The translations under genes were made by a program, and so were the position numbers. From assembly GCF_014926585.1 (NCBI RefSeq), contig NZ_CP045422.1:3502001-3566000 (forward strand): a stretch of 64,000 bases of DNA. Reading direction: 5' to 3'. The stretch is from Devosia beringensis (GTDB lineage Bacteria > Pseudomonadota > Alphaproteobacteria > Rhizobiales > Devosiaceae). Shown here one piece after another: positions 62,532 to 64,000 of the stretch. Under the pieces are notes generated by a model, which worked only from the letters and a program-made list of their open reading frames with translations, searched no databases and had not been told where the DNA came from. Numbering within the stretch: the stretch's first letter is position 1; every line of letters starts with the position of its first letter.

Positions 62532-64000
62532 CTACGAACTCAAGATTTCAACAGCCGAGGCTGTCAGGCTGAAGCTGAAGCCGATGGGCGCGTAGGTCAG
62601 CTCGACGCTGTTGGCGACGCCGGTGATGCCGCCGCGCAGCAGCCTTGTGCCAAATCCCAAGGATGACGGCTCACTCACGGGCGGTCCGCCGGCCTCCCTC
62701 CAGGTTAGGTTGAAAACCGATCTGCCGTCGACCATGGTCGTGGTCGACTGGATTTCCAACCGTCCCTCCGGCACCGAGAGTGCGCCATATTTGACGGCAT
62801 TGGTGGCGAGTTCGTGCAAGATAAGCGCCAGCGACAGAGCCGCTTTCGGCGCGAGTTCGATATCGGTGCCGACAATGGAAATCTGACGCTCGTTGGTGCG
62901 GCCATAAGGCTCCATTGCCGTCTCGATCAGCTTGAGCACCGAGGCGCGTTCGCCTTTTCCCCGCAGCAGCAGATCGTGGGCGCTGGCCAGCGCGACCAGC
63001 CGATCATTGATCAACTGTCGGGCTGCGCGAATGTCAGGCGCGCCGCGCAGGGTCTGATTGACGATCGCCTGCACGACGGCCATCTGGTTCTTGATGCGAT
63101 GCCCCATTTCCTCGGTGAGCAGCGCCTGCATCTTCTCGACATTGTGTCGCTCGGTGGCGTCGACGACCTCCACAAAAATGGCGTCGACCTGGCCATCGGC
63201 GTTGCGCATCGGCTGATAGACGAAGTCCATCACCCGTTCGGTGCTGGTACCGGTCTCGGGATCGAGTACGGTAATGGGGACGCCCGAGCCGACGAACGGC
63301 TCGCCGGTCGAATACACCCGATCGAGCAGGTCAGCGAAACCTTGCTCCAACAGGTCTGGCATGACCTCGGCAACGGGTTGACCCACGAAGTCCTTTTTCG
63401 CCACCAGGCGCTGATACGCCGAGTTGGCCACGTCGAATATGTAGGTGGGCCCGCGCAACACGGCGATCGCGCTGGGCGCCTGCTCGAACATCTCGGTCAG
63501 GCGCTGCGCGTCAGCTTGCCGGGCCTTTGCTTCAGCAACCTTCGCGGTGATCTCCAGTGCGGTGCAGAACATGCCCGCAATATGATCGTCGTGGTCGTGG
63601 ACAGGCGTGTAACCGAACGAAAAATGCGTCTCGACCTGCTGACCGTGTCGGGTCATCAGGAACTCGATGTCATCCATGTAAGTCGGGATCCCGGCATAGG
63701 CGGCATCCATTATCGGACCAACAGCCGCGATAATGTCGGCCCAAACCGCCGAGAAGGGCTTTCCGAGCGCCCATGGGTCCTTGTTGGCGCACATCGGCGC
63801 GTAGCCGTCGTTATACAGCATGATGCGCTCGGGGCCCCAGGCGATGAACATCGGCTGCCCGGACATGAGCATCACCTGCACCAGGGTCCTCAGGCTACCC
63901 GGCCAGTTGTCTGGCGGACCCAGGGGTGTCGCGGACCAGTCCATTGCCCGTATGCGCTGGCCCATCTCGCCGCCGCCGGCCAGAAATTTCAGCGAAGGCA
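62532..64000 (-). CDS. HWE-family sensor histidine kinase, PAS-containing (5' end beyond window)
   Basis: The frame stays open to the window edge; upstream of a Met codon at 63965 it reads PSLKFLAGGGEMGQRIRAMD, which matches the common FLAGGGEMG start region, so the gene continues outside. Two PAS-type domains (FIAWGPERIMLYNDGYAPMC and the second from MFEQAPSAIAVLRGPTYIFD) precede the HWE kinase core. The phospho-acceptor His is in EEMGHRIKNQMAVVQAIV, the N box is LHELATNAVKYGALS, and the WxE motif is in LTWREAGGPP. No transmembrane segment is seen, suggesting a cytosolic, possibly light or redox, sensor. The partner regulator is not in the window. Confidence 0.9.
   Translation of the reverse strand, partial: PSLKFLAGGGEMGQRIRAMDWSATPLGPPDNWPGSLRTLVQVMLMSGQPMFIAWGPERIMLYNDGYAPMCANKDPWALGKPFSAVWADIIAAVGPIMDAAYAGIPTYMDDIEFLMTRHGQQVETHFSFGYTPVHDHDDHIAGMFCTALEITAKVAEAKARQADAQRLTEMFEQAPSAIAVLRGPTYIFDVANSAYQRLVAKKDFVGQPVAEVMPDLLEQGFADLLDRVYSTGEPFVGSGVPITVLDPETGTSTERVMDFVYQPMRNADGQVDAIFVEVVDATERHNVEKMQALLTEEMGHRIKNQMAVVQAIVNQTLRGAPDIRAARQLINDRLVALASAHDLLLRGKGERASVLKLIETAMEPYGRTNERQISIVGTDIELAPKAALSLALILHELATNAVKYGALSVPEGRLEIQSTTTMVDGRSVFNLTWREAGGPPVSEPSSLGFGTRLLRGGITGVANSVELTYAPIGFSFSLTASAVEILSS

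Overview
The window is a GC-rich alphaproteobacterial chromosome segment. Gene order and content fit the order Hyphomicrobiales, with a Devosia-like genus as the best guess. The evidence for the class is an F1-ATPase assembly chaperone (ATP12), MipZ-type division-site ATPases, a DUF1489 protein, an HWE-type sensor kinase, a CtrA-like box and an L3 longer than the enterobacterial one. The genus is an inference from overall resemblance.

Positions 1-30,500 form one conserved information-processing block on the + strand: the end of nusG, rplK-rplA, rplJ-rplL, rpoB-rpoC, rpsL-rpsG-fusA-tuf, then the S10, spc and alpha clusters (rpsJ to rplQ, with secY and adk inside). It makes most of the ribosomal proteins, the core RNA polymerase subunits, two elongation factors, the SecY translocon and adenylate kinase. 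Good intrinsic terminators divide it after rplA, rpoC, rplO and rplQ. Promoter-like sites precede rpsL and rpsM. S12 carries Arg at residue 88, where Lys is usual.

Positions 30,500-39,700 hold an SDR-like protein that has lost its usual catalytic motif, a P-loop kinase-like protein, a type-IV (alanine-racemase-fold) ornithine/lysine decarboxylase, and a housekeeping run: Do-like protease, rarA, crcB, rluC, HAD phosphatase and ATP12 chaperone. A VOC gene interrupts this run on the opposite strand. Positions 39,719-43,191 are a tightly overlapping minus-strand operon of an SLC13-type transporter with folP, folB and folK. A phosphotriesterase-family gene diverges from it.

Positions 44,264-45,416 are an IS110-family insertion sequence. 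Its transposase is frameshifted at a C6 run. Its non-coding end encodes what reads as an intact bridge RNA: one internal loop matches both element ends and the other matches the palindromic repeat into which the element is inserted. Removing the element rebuilds a perfect palindrome, and a second intact copy lies about 50 bp away. This is the most interesting object in the window.

Positions 45,500-64,000 hold an AraC regulator divergent from a phytanoyl-CoA dioxygenase-like gene, a VOC gene whose ribosome-binding site sits in a hairpin, rimO, doxX, a DUF4282 protein, lipB, an orphan FliN-like protein, tRNA-Leu(GAG), mgtE with a CPT-like kinase, a 33-residue membrane peptide between two terminators, a DUF1489 protein, two tandem mipZ-like genes behind a CtrA box, a D,D-carboxypeptidase with a SPOR domain, clpS-clpA, and the 3' part of an HWE histidine kinase cut by the window edge.
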